Below, one piece after another: positions 21,390 to 32,832 of a stretch of DNA of 64,000 bases. The notes below the pieces were generated by a model. It ran no database searches and had not been told where the DNA came from. It was given only the letters and a program-made list of their open reading frames with translations. Source of the stretch: Sinonovacula constricta (lineage: Eukaryota; Mollusca; Bivalvia; Cardiida; Solecurtidae); assembly GCA_007844125.1 (NCBI GenBank), contig CM017559.1:33695363-33759362 (forward strand), given 5' to 3'. Every line of letters starts with the position of its first letter. Position 1 is the stretch's first letter. Made by a program: the position numbers and the translations under genes.

Positions 21390-23135
21390 GTTGCCTGAGA
21401 TTATGGAAGTCTTTTCAGAGGTATTATTTCTGTGACAATTTGTGTCACATGCCTCACTCAGGTAGTGAAAATCCTGCAGTTTTTTATTTCTGTAACAATT
21501 TGTATCACATGCATTAGTAAGACAATGGAAATCCCACATCAGTGTAATAACTGTGACAGTTTGTGTCAATTGTTTGAATAAAATAATGGAAATCCTGCAA
21601 CTGAGTTATTAGCTGTGACAGTATATTATATGTCTTACTTAGATAATGGAAATCCCATGGCTGTGTTTTATAAACCATGACAATTTTTTTACATATCTTA
21701 CTTAGATAATGGAAATCCCATGCCTGTGTTTTAACCATGACATTGTGTCACATATCTTACTTAGATAATGGAAATCTCCTGGCTGTGTTTTAGCCATGAC
21801 TTTATGTCACATGTCTTACTTAGATAATGGAAATCCCATGCCTGTGTTTTAGCCATGACAGTGTGTCTCATATCTTACTTAAATAATGGAAATCTCCAGG
21901 CTGTGTTTTAGCCATGACATTGTGTCTTATGTCTTACTTAAATAATGGAAATCTCAAGGCTGTGTTTTAGCCATGACATTGTGTCTTAGGTCTTACTTAA
22001 ATAATGGAAATTCCATGCTATGCTTTAGCCATGACATTGTGTCACATATCTTACTTAGATAATGGAAATCCCATGGCTGTGTTTTAGCCATGACATTGTG
22101 TCACATATCTTACTTAGATAATGGAAATTCCATGCCTGTGTTTAGGCCATGACATTGTGTCACATATCTTACTTAGATAATGGAAATCCCATGGCTGTGT
22201 TTTAGCCATGACAATGTGTCACATATCTTACTTAGATAATGGAAATTCCATGCCTGTGTTTAAGCCATGACAATGTGTCACATATCTTACTTAGATAATG
22301 GAAATCCCATGGCTGTGTTTTAGCCTTGACAATGTGTCACATATCTTACTTAGATAATGGAAATTCCATGCCTGTGTTTAAGCCATGACAATGTGTTACA
22401 TATCTTACTTAGATAATGGAAATCCCATGGCTGTGTTTTAGCCATGACAATGTGTCACATATCTTACTTAGATAATGGAAATTCCATGTCTGTGTTTAAG
22501 CCATGACAATGTGTCACATATCTTACTTAGATAATGGAAATCCCATGGCTGTGTTTAAGCCATGACAATGTGTCACATATCTTACTTAGATAATGGAAAT
22601 CCCATGGCTGTGTTTTAGCCATGACAATGTGTCACATATCTTACTTAGATAATGGAAATTCCATGCCTGTGTTTAAGCCATGACAATGTGTTACATATCT
22701 TACTTAGATAATGGAAATCCCATGGCTGTGTTTTAGCCATGACAATGTGTCACATATCTTACTTAGATAATGGAAATTCCATGTCTGTGTTTAAGCCATG
22801 ACAATGTGTCACATATCTTACTTAGATAATGGAAATCCCATGGCTGTGTTTAAGCCATGACAATGTGTCACAAATCTTACGTAGATAATGGAAATTCCAT
22901 GCCTGTGTTTAAGCCATGACAATGTGTCACATATCTTACTTAGATAATGGAAATCCCATGGCTATGTTTTAGCCATGACAATATGTCACATATCTTACTT
23001 AGATAATGGAAATCCCATGGCTGTGTTTAAGCCATGACAATGTGTCACATGTCTTACTTAGATAATGGGAATCCCATGGCTGTGTTTAAGCCATGACAAT
23101 ATGTCACATATCTTACTTAGATAATGGAAATACTG
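21390..23135 (+). repeat. 59-bp satellite with higher-order structure
   Basis: About 29 units of 58-59 bp (taatggaaatcccatggctg, tgttttagccatgacaatgt, gtcacatatcttacttag). Units at the left end (21400-21750) are strongly diverged; those from 22050 on are nearly uniform. There two types alternate (cccatggctg/ttttagcc and ttccatgcctg/tttaagcc). A five-unit block of ~293 bp is repeated (ttacatatc at about 22396 and 22689; ccatgtctg at about 22484 and 22777). Confidence 0.92.
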
Positions 23136-23282
23136 TTACTTTATTATTATTATGACAATCTTTATAAAAATAAACATTAATGATACATACTTCTTCCCCC
23201 ATCATGGCATAAAACTCTTGGGATACCAAAACATTTGCACTCTGTCAGAGGTCCAATTAAGAAAAAAACTCTCAATTTTCAC

Positions 23283-23398
23283 TGATCTTCCTGTGGTGTG
23301 CCAGTGGTTCTACCTTGACATTTGTCTGGAGTCTTCCTCTTCCAATAACAGCTTGACATTGTAAATATGACCAATGTTGTATCTGTGTGATGCAAAAA
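23283..23398 (+). mobile_element. SINE-A2 3' fragment
   Basis: gatcttcctgtggtgtgcca, ggttctacc, ggagtcttcctcttccaata and gaccaatgttgtatctgtgt. Only body and tail. Confidence 0.65.
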
Positions 23399-23407
23399 CA
23401 ATTTAAA

Positions 23408-23622
23408 GATAACTGACTGCTTAGCTTCTCACCGCTTGGGTTTGAGTCCCAATCAGTGCGAAAGAATGTGGGAAGGTCTTCCAGCTGACGTACGGTGCAA
23501 CGGTGGTTCTCCCCAGTCATTTGGCTGGGGTCATCTTCCACCAAATAGCTAGATGTTACTATAATGATTACAATTGGTCGCTGCGATGTATTTAAAAAAA
23601 CAGAACAAACAAACAATAAAAA
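23408..23622 (+). mobile_element. SINE-A1 copy, 5'-truncated
   Basis: gactgcttagcttctcaccg, B box gggtttgagtcccaa, full body and tggtcgctgcgatgtattt with an A-rich tail; it follows the SINE-A2 fragment directly. Confidence 0.8.
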
Positions 23623-23992
23623 GAATGTCCGCAAGCACTCACTGAACACAGGTCTTAGCCTTTCATGGTTTTTAGCCCTCTTCCAATATGTTAGCCAGGG
23701 AATTCCTCAATCAACTTTATAAAATATCAAGTGACTGCTCTCTGCCATATTAAGCTGGAGGGTATTAGAGGAAATGACATTCTCTGCTGGTTGATTTACT
23801 TGTTCAACATGGCAGTGAAAGCCACAACAAAGACATTAAGTCAACCATTGACAGTCATCGCTTTGTCAAGTTTCTAACGCTAAAAGATCTTACAAATGTT
23901 CTTGTTTCTTGTTACCAGAACCTGTACTTGCACAAGGATTTGTATTTTCTTTATCTTTTTAAGCATTTATCTTTAAGCAATGTCGTTGTTAT

Positions 23993-24253
23993 TTGCGATT
24001 AACTACATTTCAAAGGTTACAAACGAGCTGGGACAATGCTTTTTATAACAAGTTACACATCATTAAACCAAAGGTCAGTAGCAATGTTTGTAGAGAAAAC
24101 AGATGGGAAGACGTAGCTCTTATGCGCTGTCACATTGGACATAGTAGAATAACTCATTCTAACCTTTTAAAAAGAGAAGTTCAACCTGAATGTCTTTCTT
24201 ACCAGGAACCATATAAACCAAGTTACCCCAACAAAATGCAATGTCACACTTGA
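23993..24253 (+). pseudogene. non-LTR retrotransposon (LINE) ORF2 C-terminal relic
   Basis: The frame reads TSWDNAFYNKLHIIKP, then RWEDVALMRCHIGHSRITHS and NLLKREVQPECL. The pattern W..xNKL..I.P, R.ED..L.R..IGHSR.THS.LL..E..PEC corresponds to the segment after the RNase H domain of many animal non-LTR retrotransposon polyproteins. About 80 residues remain, closed by TGA, with the Cys/His-rich end degraded. No reverse transcriptase lies upstream, so this is a dead fragment. Family knowledge supplies the call; the fragment is short. Confidence 0.6.
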
Positions 24254-24644
24254 TTTTTTTGTCTTCTTCCCTTTTTACATGAAAGGTTTTTTTTTTTTTT
24301 TCTTAAGTTGTGCTGACATTTACCAAAGTAATGGACAAATGCTGTAAATTACCTGCAAAATACTTAAATTAACACCCAGAAGCATTAATGATAAAAGATG
24401 ATTTGTTTAAGAACTGAGTAATCTGGACAAAATGCTTTTACACCTGGTTATCTTGATGTCTTCTCTCCTCTTTCACTGAAGTTCATTTTTTATCTTGAGT
24501 TTTATTTACAGCAAACATGAACTTTGGTAATAAAGAGCTGTTTGCAGTATATAAAACCATAGGCTTCATGCAACAATTAAGTGCACTTGATTGGGATATA
24601 AAAGATATCAGCACAGTCTTTTGTGAAGTTGTATTAATTTTTAT
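24254..24644. other. stretch without a recognised feature
   Basis: AT-rich with one poly-T run; nothing recognised. Confidence 0.4.
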
Positions 24645-25135
24645 TTGTCTAATGAAGGGAGTACACACACTTGCCTAATTTTGGGCGTACACACATTTGT
24701 CTAATGTAGGGAGTACATAAACTTGCCTAATGTTGGGAGCACACACACTTGCCTAATGTAGGAAGTACACACACTTGTCTAATGTAGGGAGTACACATAC
24801 TTGTCTAATGTAGGGAGTACATACACTTGTCTAATGTAGGAAGTACACACGCTTGTCTGATATAGGTAGTACACACACTTGCCTAATGTAGGGAGTACAT
24901 ACACTTGTCTAATGTAGGAAGTATACACACTTGTCTAATGTAGGTAGTACACACACTTGCCTAATGTAGGGAGTTCAAACACTTGTCTAATGTAGGTAGT
25001 ACACATTTTTGTCCAATGTAGGGAGTACACACACTTGCCTAACATAGGGAATACACACACTTGCCTAATGTAGAGAGTATACACAGTTGCCTAATGTAGG
25101 GAGTACACACACTTGTCTAATGTAGAAAGTAACAC
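24645..25135 (+). repeat. 26-bp minisatellite (acacacttgcctaatgtagg)
   Basis: About 18 units of 26 bp ending gagtac, with variation at gcc/gtc and ggagt/gaagt/ggtagt. No coding potential. Confidence 0.9.
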
Positions 25136-25885
25136 TCTTGGAATCCAAGTGTTTTGAGGCTTGAGGAGCTGAATTGTATTTATTCAAATCTTTGTTTCCT
25201 TGATAATGAAAAATGAGGACACTGTATTGATCTCACAGATTTTATATAATGTGTTTACTTTTTAATTATGAAGGCAGTCAATGAAATCAGCCATGAAGTA
25301 TTACAAGAAAGAGCTAGGATGTGAGACATCCAAGGCGCCGTTGAGAGCATGTGCTTTAAACAGAAAGATCTGCCCTGAGAACTAAAAATTCTCATTTGAC
25401 AGTAATAAACCATAACCTTGATGGGAAATAGAGTATTTGCCTCTTTTTTTTGTTGCTTTCCTTGTTCTCTGCCACATCTGTATTTACAAGCTGCATTGCC
25501 AACATCGGTATACTCGGTTTCTTTTGTTAAACAATACTTTGCCAAACAGATTCAAAGTCCCATATATGCCAGCAGCTTTTTTTATAATTGCTATCTACAC
25601 ATTATTGTTGCAAGCTGCTATGTTAAAAAATAAAATACTTAGTTCTTTTCTGTGAAAATGTTCTCACATAACAGCTGTAGTTTCCTGTTTTTGCCAGCTA
25701 CTCCATCATCCCCATTAAAAAAAAAAAATGCATTCCACAAGAGGCACCACTCTCAAGCCAGTGCCAATAATTGGCTATTTAATGTGTATAGTTTCTGTCT
25801 TCCTTTGTTGGGCAATGCCTTTTCTGCAGTCTATCTCTGTTAAAGTCTTGTATGGTCTTAAGAATACAGTCACACTCAAAATCGA
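25136..25885. other. stretch without a recognised gene
   Basis: Overlapping frames of 63-96 codons in both directions at 25255-25843 show no domain. Confidence 0.4.
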
Positions 25886-26073
25886 AGGGGCACTGGTGTA
25901 GTGGTAGAGTTGCCACTTAATAACTTCTCTGCCGCTTAGCCTCTCACCACATGGGTTTGAATCCTGTTCATAGCAAAGGACTTCATGTAGTAAGGTTTTC
26001 CAGCTGACCTGCTGTGCAACGGTTGTTCTGCTCAGACATTTGTTTGTGGTCGTCCTCGAACAAAATAGCTGGA
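25886..26073 (+). mobile_element. SINE-A1 copy interrupted at its tail
   Basis: aaggggcactggtgtagtgg, gggtttgaatcctg and the body to aaatagctgga, where a SINE-B takes over. The rest of the SINE-A1 tail is not seen after the SINE-B. Confidence 0.75.
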
Positions 26074-26390
26074 CCGGACCTGGTAGTGCAATCGGTAGAG
26101 CGTCGGCTCCAGGTACGCGAGGCCCCGGGTTCGATCCCGGGTCGCGACATACCAAAGTCGTTAAAAATGGTAGTGGTATAGCTCCCTTGCTAACGCTCAA
26201 GCAAATATAAGGGTAGTTCCATGACTGGTTGGCCCAGTGTTAGGATAATGTGACTGGGTGTGGTATCAAGCCAGGTGTTCACGGCATGCTATACACAGTT
26301 AAGGCAGCACTATGTCTGCTTCAAGTGGACACCGTCTCTGGATAACTGAAATACGGTTGGTGGGACATGAACCAAATAAACAAAGAATAT
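26074..26390 (+). mobile_element. SINE-B copy, full length
   Basis: Head ggacctggtagtgcaatcgg, tagagcgtcggctccagg, B box gggttcgatcccggg; complete body; 3' end actgaaatacggttggtggg. A and B boxes look intact. Inserted in or fused to a SINE-A1. Confidence 0.88.
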
Positions 26391-27526
26391 AAATTTTCGA
26401 GCTTATTTTGAGACAGACATTGTTGTTTGAAATCCCTTTTTTTTTTTGGAAGAAAACATTCTCCTTGGTGGATTCTCCTTTTTTAATTTGAGCTTTCATA
26501 GCAAATACAACGTACATGTACTTTAGGAAGCTGTCTGATCAGGATCTTAACTATTTCCTGCTCAGTCCCTATAAATATGTCCAGGCATATTTGCATGCAG
26601 ATGCAGGAAAATGACTACAAATTACTATGGTTAATTAACCAAATGTGACATAACGGGCGTAAGGTACACCGTATCATAACAACAAGCCTGTCTGACTTAG
26701 AAACATTATCATTTAGTTAGGCCAGTTATTAGTATGCAGATGATGGGTTTTAGCACAGATTGATTACCTGGTAGTTGCATGCACGTTAATGGAATTCTAC
26801 ATCAATAAAGCGCTTGCTAGTCCTTTTGGCATGGATACAGGAAATATTCCTTGGATGAGAATCGAAGTTTATGCACGATCACTTTCTTGGTTCCCAGGAA
26901 TTTAGAGTGCTAAGAAAGACTTAATAAATAGAATCGGCAGTTTTGCACACTTCCATAGATTTCTGGGAAAAGTTATTTCCTTGTATCATGTTGTTATTGA
27001 GCATGTGTTGGTTAATCATTATTCTTGTTTAAGATGAGGTTGGGTAAACAGTGGCAAAATTTAAGCAGTATATATATATATATATAGCTTATCTGTGAAC
27101 ATTAGAAACTTACCTTTAAACATTCAGAAATTTATCTGCGAAATTTAGAAATTTGTATCAGTTCAAAGACTTAGCTGTGAAAGATTACAAACTTACCTGT
27201 GAAAAATCTTGAAACTTTTTTGCAAAACGTAGAAACTAATTGTCTGTGAAAAACCAGAACTAATCTGTTAAAAATAGAAAGTTTATCTGAAATAGCTTGT
27301 CTGTCAAATTCAAAATATTGCAAATAAAAGTTGACTTATAGTCACTTGTGAAATAAATATCCTGACTGATGCAGGCTTATGGTTGCTAAAAGAAAAGTCA
27401 GTAGATGTGATGTCCAAAGCTTATATAAAATGGTTGTGATTTATTACTGTGCCAGCATGGTTTTGGTTGTACACAAACAGCACTATACATATTTATCATG
27501 TATGTTATGTCTATATGTTTGATAAA
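26391..27526. other. stretch without a recognised gene; short TA run
   Basis: A (TA)n run at 27068-27085 and, to 27310, a degenerate series of tagaaacttacctgtgaa-like words. Otherwise nothing. Confidence 0.45.
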
Positions 27527-27528
27527 TA

Positions 27529-27665
27529 AAGGTGGCATCTAACAGTCTGCTTATATCAAATATATGTAAATATTTGACCCCTGTTTGACGGATGTTTGTG
27601 TATAATATCAGCAGAAAATCATACTTTGGTCACAACGTTGTTACAATGTTAGTGTACTACAGCTT
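27529..27665. mobile_element. MITE-1 end fragment
   Basis: aaaggtggcatctaacagtc, tgcttatatcaaatata and about 100 bases of following MITE-1-like sequence. The other end is missing. Confidence 0.55.
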
Positions 27666-27867
27666 TGTTTTCTGCTTTTACAATTGAAGTCATTATATTT
27701 AAGTTAATATTTATAATGTAAAGGTCATTACATTAATGTCATTATTTACATTTTTGTCATTATTTTTGTCATTATTTACATAGTCATATATGACTGTGGC
27801 ATTGTTATAACAACGTCAATGTGAGTTTGAGAGGCACCCTTATTTGTACTTTCACATGCAATTAAAC

Positions 27868-28200
27868 CGTGGGGCACCCGTGGCGTAGTGGTAGAGTTGC
27901 TGATTTGTAACTCCTCTGACTGCTTAGCCCCTTGCCAAGTGCGTTCGAGTCCCATTCGTGGGTGAAGGTCTTCCAGCTGACTTGCGGTGTGCTGTTGGTT
28001 GTACCTAGACATTTGCTTGGGGTCTTCCTCCACCCAAAATAATCATAATTGGTCATTGCATTGTATTTAAAAAACAACAAACAAAAACAAAACAAACAAA
28101 AACAACAGATTGAACCACTTTTTTCTTCCTCCACCCAGAAGCTTAACGTTGTTATAATGATCATTATTGGTTGCTGCAATGTACAGCAAATACAAAACCA
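27868..28200 (+). mobile_element. SINE-A1 copy with partly repeated tail
   Basis: Complete head (ggggcacccgtggcgtagtg, gcgttcgagtcccattc) and body. The tail occurs twice (cttcctccacccaaaataat, then cttcctccacccagaagct with gatcattattggttgctgca). This resembles the start of a tail array as at 1245-1690. Confidence 0.8.
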
Positions 28201-28813
28201 ATGCAAGTCAACTAACCATCTATTTTTACGTCCTATTAAATGCTATTTATATGCTTTATGTACTTTGTTGTTGTTGTTTTTCAGAGCAGTTGAACCCTTA
28301 TTCTGATCTCAATTTAATAATTTATTAATTCTAAACTGGGGCTAGATTTGTCCATGCATGTCATGCTACTGATGATTTCTGAGATATATGATGTTAGGTT
28401 AGTAAAATATTGAAAAGTTTCAATTTAATGTAACATCGTTTTTCATGACTACATGTAGTAACATATTATTTTCTTTTCATTTTATTTATTATTTATGATA
28501 GCTTAACAATGCAAGCCTATCCAAGATATTAGGCTTTCTTTTTAAATTACATTTTTTTGTATTAAATGACTGTTTCTATTGAAGTAACATCACTTAAAGC
28601 TTTATTTGATAACTTACACTCAATGTTTCATGATAAGAATGTTTGCATAAGAATGGCGCAAATTAGCTAATTTTTTTATCAATCAAAAAAGATTATCATA
28701 CAAAATAAAAAAAAAAATAATGAATAAAAATGAACATAAAAAAAAAATAGCACAGCCTTGTCCATTTTTTTTTGTTCTGTCTTTTAATGTAGGGATTCCT
28801 TATCTATTTTCAG
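28201..28813. other. AT-rich stretch before the first unc-13 exon
   Basis: No coding segment recognised. It ends in the pyrimidine-rich tract of the 28814 acceptor. Confidence 0.5.
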
Positions 28814-28913
28814 AGAGGTTCAATACTTATGTGGTGCTAAAACTACAGAATGTCAAATCTACAACCATCTTGGTCAAGGGCAACAACCCTTGCTGGGAAC
28901 AGGACTTTATGTT
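28814..28913 (+). CDS. unc13: unc-13 exon, C2A domain part 1
   Basis: This 100-nt internal exon follows a pyrimidine-rich tract ending in tctattttcag and ends at a strong donor, gtaagt (28914). It reads two bases of a split codon, then [17 protein letters not shown], then [15 protein letters not shown], leaving two bases (phase 2) that complete a Phe codon in the next exon. The FNTYV.LK.QNVKST and WEQDFMF signatures are typical of the first beta-strands of UNC13 C2A. Because the exon opens in phase 1, at least one coding exon lies upstream; it should carry the initiator Met and about 15-18 residues. A second AG at 28791-28792 (tttaatgtag) could act as an alternative acceptor and would keep the frame open (GIPYLFS). 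Confidence 0.88.
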
Positions 28914-28971
28914 GTAAGTATCTATTTATTCTGTAAATATCTGTATGTTGTTAGGGTAGCTTAAATTTCCT

Positions 28972-29590
28972 GGTAGAAGTATCTGACAGTTTGAACTTAA
29001 GATTATTTTTTTTCAAATAACCAAATTAGTCATTGTTACCTGAAAATGTCCTGCCAAATGCTGTTCATCATGCCCTAGATTTTTGTGAACAGCGAAGCAG
29101 AAAATCTTCTCATAAATGCAAACAGGTATTTCCTATTTGAGCCATGCTGCAGAGATAGCTATTTTTAAACTAAGGAAACCATGTGACAACGTACTTTCCT
29201 GAACGAGTTATATCATTATCCAGGTAGTCCGCTCTGATGTTGATATCTATTTTAAGCAGAGATCACTATTGAGCTTATTTATAGATTTGGAAAGAATGAA
29301 TACTTTGACTACTTTTTGGTACAATACATAGAAGCTTACATAATAGGTAGGGTTCAAAATCATAATTACTTTGACTGAAGTGTGATTTGATGAAGCTTAC
29401 ATAATAGGTAGGGTTCAAAATCATAATTACTTTGACTGAAGTGTGATTTGATGAAGCTTACATAATAGGTAGGGTTCAAAATCATAATTACTTTGACTGA
29501 AGTGTGATTTGATGAAGAAGTTATGCCTCAATTCCCCCAAAAGTGGAAAAAAATATTGTTTGATAATAGGCAAAATATTAGATACCACTA
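28972..29590 (-). mobile_element. MITE-1 copy in an unc-13 intron, enlarged by a tandem repeat
   Basis: Left end (gaagtatctgacagtttgaa) is decayed. Right end attagataccacta precedes TTAA (29591-29594). Interior motifs tatttgagccatgctgcaga, gctatttttaaactaagg and gatgttgatatctatttta are diagnostic. A perfect 61-bp triplication (29331-29513) sits in its right half. Confidence 0.75.
29331..29513 (+). repeat. 61-bp unit, three identical copies, within MITE-1
   Basis: gaagcttacataataggtag starts at 29331, 29392 and 29453, and the three 61-bp units look identical. The unit contains MITE-1 interior (gttcaaaatcat, actgaagtgtg). Confidence 0.9.
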
Positions 29591-29650
29591 TTAATATACC
29601 AACATGCAATGTTGTTTAAGCACTTTGTTTGGGACCTTTGTAAAACGATT

Positions 29651-29875
29651 ACAGATCATAATGAGTCAGATCCAATCAGAAGCTAGCTTCTTGGGAGATC
29701 TTTACTACAGATCATAATGAGTCAGATCCAATCAGAAGCTAGCTTCTTGGGAGATCTTTACTACAGATCATAATGAGTCAGATCCAATCAGAAGCTAGCT
29801 TCTTGGGAGATCTTTACTACAGATCATAATGAGTCAGATCCAATCAGAAGCTAGCTTCTTGGGAGATCTTTACTA
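29651..29875 (+). repeat. 56-bp unit, four identical copies
   Basis: acagatcataatgagtcaga starts at 29651, 29707, 29763 and 29819. All copies look identical, including ctagcttcttgggagatctt. It lies 60 bp beyond the MITE-1 end. Confidence 0.9.
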
Positions 29876-30484
29876 AGTCTTGTACAATTGTGCATAAGTT
29901 AGATAAATGTCTGATAAATGTCTGCTTATGTCAAATAATTGTATGCTTAAGTTTGATAAATATGTGATCTTTAATTCACACTATCATTTTGTATTTAGCT
30001 ACATGTCTCTATTTTTGCTTGACACTTCAATGCTGCTACTTTGTGCTTAAAATCACAATAAAACTTCATAAATAAGCTTATTTTTGTAAGTATGAAAATT
30101 GTAACATGGGCTTAAGTCCTGACTTATACAAAACTTGCTATAAATCCCACTTTTCTATTTTTCTTAACTTTATTCCTGAAACTTCCAGTTGATAACAATA
30201 ATACAAAAATAAAAATTATCACAAAGGATCTCAGAGCAACGTTAAGCAGTCATAAAGTGAGACAATGCTATCAAATTAGTGTCTACTCTCACAAGAGTTG
30301 TTTTTATTGAGTCTGTCTCATTCAGCGTCTCCTTGTCCAAGTTAGCGCCATTGTTTTTTTTTAATTAAAACACCATTTGTGCTCATTGATTGGTTGAATT
30401 TTCTAATAACTTGGGCATCTTTTTTAATATGCTAAGGCAAGATCAGAACAAATAGAAAGGGACTATGTTGTATTGTTTGTTAAA

Positions 30485-30605
30485 TGGGTTTATTGTCCCA
30501 CCATCAGTATTTCAGTTATCAGGAGACGGTGTCCACTTGAGGCAGACATAGTGCTGCCTTCACTGGAGCCAGTGCTCTACTGACTCGACTACCAGGCCCG
30601 GTATA
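30485..30605 (-). mobile_element. SINE-B with a large internal deletion
   Basis: The reverse complement has the head (accgggcctggtagtcgagt) and the 3' half (gtgaaggcagcac-like, ctgataactgaaatactgat) but lacks the middle ~190 bases. Confidence 0.75.
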
Positions 30606-30844
30606 TATGTTGAATTGAGTCATTCTATAATAAACAAAAACCCTGAATCAATGAATGTTCAAAGGAAGCAGCCAGGCTGTTTTAGAATACTCACTTGAAA
30701 ACAACTTGGGACTATTTTTTGCAACAAGCAATCTTGTGGCTGATTTCCTTGACAAACTGTTGTTTTAAGAAGGTGTTATTTATTGCATTTTGTATAAAAT
30801 GATATTTAACCAGGTTTTCTTTCGGGAAATCCTTGTTATTAGAT

Positions 30845-31108
30845 TAGTTTAGTTGAGTACTAAGCTTCAGCTTAGATGCATAAAAGTTACCCACAATGAA
30901 ACAGAGTTTTGCCTCCAAGAACCATGGCCCTACCTCAACTATCAAGGTCACACTTAAGAGTTCAGTGGTCAAAATGTGTGCAGATTTAAAGTTTCTGGAG
31001 CATAATTCAGCAACTAATGAGGGGATTTCATCAACATTACACAGAATTGTTAATCTAAACATAAAATGAAAACCTTGTTTTGTCGCTTGGCAATGTTTCT
31101 TTTATCAG
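30845..31108 (+). repeat. dispersed repeat H, copy 1
   Basis: tcagcttagatgcataaaag, ctacctcaactatcaaggtc, acacttaagagttcagtggt, tttctggagcataattcag, cacagaattgttaatctaaa. The same order recurs at 62110-62370. This style of repeat is familiar from bivalve genomes. Confidence 0.7.
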
Positions 31109-31670
31109 ATTTTATTCAAATTATATTCATTTAAATTACAAAAGGTGCAAAGTTTGTATCTGTTTTTGGTCTAGTTTAAAAGTCTAATCTCTAAATACAT
31201 ATAGGAGTCATGAGTGATTACCTGTACAAAATGGCTAGGAATAAAGAAATCACAAAATCACATCCTTGATAAAAGCTCTTGTACCCTCAGAAAATCATAA
31301 ATGCATTAATTCTGACTAACCATGCAATAACATTAAATTCTTCAATTTTTCTTCCATTAACCATTCTGTTTCGTTGACTTGTTTTAATTAATTTGGAGCA
31401 ATTTCATGAGACCAAGCTGTGACATGAATACGTTAAGTGTTTTTTTACAGCTTAATATTACTTTAAAGCCCTCCAACAACACACCCCCATCCCCCCCTCC
31501 CTAAAAAGTATCATACAGAGGATAAAACTATTGTTCATAAATTATTCTTATGACTTAGCTGTTCTAACTTTGCATAATTTTTTTATTTTAATCAAAATAC
31601 AGCATTAAATATTTATAATTAATATTGATGTTGCTTACTTGTTTATATTTAAGATTTTTTTTCTTAAGAA
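31109..31670. other. intron stretch without a recognised feature
   Basis: AT-rich intron sequence; a short C-rich run at 31486-31500. Nothing else. Confidence 0.4.
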
Positions 31671-31671
31671 T

Positions 31672-31850
31672 AAATTCTGTGGTCAAGTGGTTAGAGTTAC
31701 TTACCTTTTTAACTCCATGGTCACTGCAGCATTTCATGTGGGCAGGTCTTCCAGCTGACCTGTGGTGCACCAGTGGGTTTATAAAGTCATTTCTTTGGGG
31801 TCTTCCTTCTCCAGTAATATATAGACATCATTTTACTAACAATAATTTGG
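31672..31850 (+). mobile_element. SINE-A2 copy, degraded
   Basis: gtggtcaagtggttagagtt, a deleted B-box region, then cttccagctgacctgtggtg and ggggtcttccttctccagta. Confidence 0.6.
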
Positions 31851-32099
31851 ATACTTCAAAGTTTCTAAAAACCAAAGAAAACAGAAACAATTATCAAGTT
31901 TTATCTTCATAAAAGATCCGGTTTATCTTTTTTACAATTAATCAGGGAAATTTTCTTACACCTTTAAAAACATTCTTAAAAGTCTTAAATTTAGAAATGC
32001 TCTTAAACCTTAAAAACTTCTTTCATGTCAAGAAACTAAAGTTGCATTTTTTTGTACATGACAGTGACACAGTCATGGTGTATACAGCAGTGTTCAAAT

Positions 32100-32285
32100 A
32101 TTATTGATGGAGAAAGAACCCCTACCTAAGTCTTGGTAGAACCACTGGCACACTGCAGGTCATTTGGAAGACTCTCCACCTGGAAGTTCTATCCCAGACT
32201 GGGATTCGAACCTATTCGGTGAATTACCATGGTATTATAGAACTTCAAATCAGTGACTCTACCCACAAGGCCATTAGCATTCTCA
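32100..32285 (-). mobile_element. SINE-A2 copy, old
   Basis: Reverse complement of cttggtagaaccactggcac, aggtcatttggaagactctc, tgggattcgaacctattcgg and agtgactctacccacaaggc. Head retained, tail degraded. Confidence 0.65.
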
Positions 32286-32619
32286 GGTTTCTTGTCTAGA
32301 TTTTAAAATCTATTGTAAACATTAAATTTTCACGTTCTCTCTCTAATATTTGTTTTACTTGTATCAGAATTTTTTTTTTAGATTCTGTTTAAGGAAAGCG
32401 AAGAACAAGTTATTTCATTCAACTTCTGGTAAACATTTGCTTCTCTCTCTACGGAAATGAGTTTTGTGTCTTAGAAAACATTGCAAGGTTGGTGATAAGT
32501 GTTAAGAATTGAAATGCCATGTAAGTGTTCCCAAGGTAGGCAGAGAGTGGGGGGTGGGAGTAGATTGGTTGTACACCAAATATTTCTTACTGGATTTAGT
32601 TTTGTTTTGGTTGTTTTTG

Positions 32620-32832
32620 TTTTTTTGTTTTCAATACATCGCAGTGACCATTCATGATCATTATAGCTATTTGGTAGAGGAAGACCCCAGACAAGTGTCT
32701 GGGTAGAACCACTGGCGCACCGCAAGGCAGCTGGAGCACTTTCCCACATTAAGTCCTTCACCCCGCAGTGAGAGGCTTAGGAGTCAGAAGATTTACGAAT
32801 AAGCGACTCTACCACAATGCCACAGGCACATG
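32620..32832 (-). mobile_element. SINE-A1 copy
   Basis: Reverse complement of ttttcaatacatcgcagtga, gaagaccccagacaagtgtc and taagcgactctaccacaatg. The B-box part of the head is deleted. Confidence 0.78.

Noticed and set aside
21390..23135. Regularly spaced repeats resembling a CRISPR array
   Set aside because: Units are directly contiguous without unique spacers, and the DNA is animal.
1..28813. Search for the unc-13 first coding exon (start Met and about 15-18 residues)
   Set aside because: No segment with a suitable peptide followed by a phase-1 donor was found by eye; it may be upstream of the window or too short to recognise.
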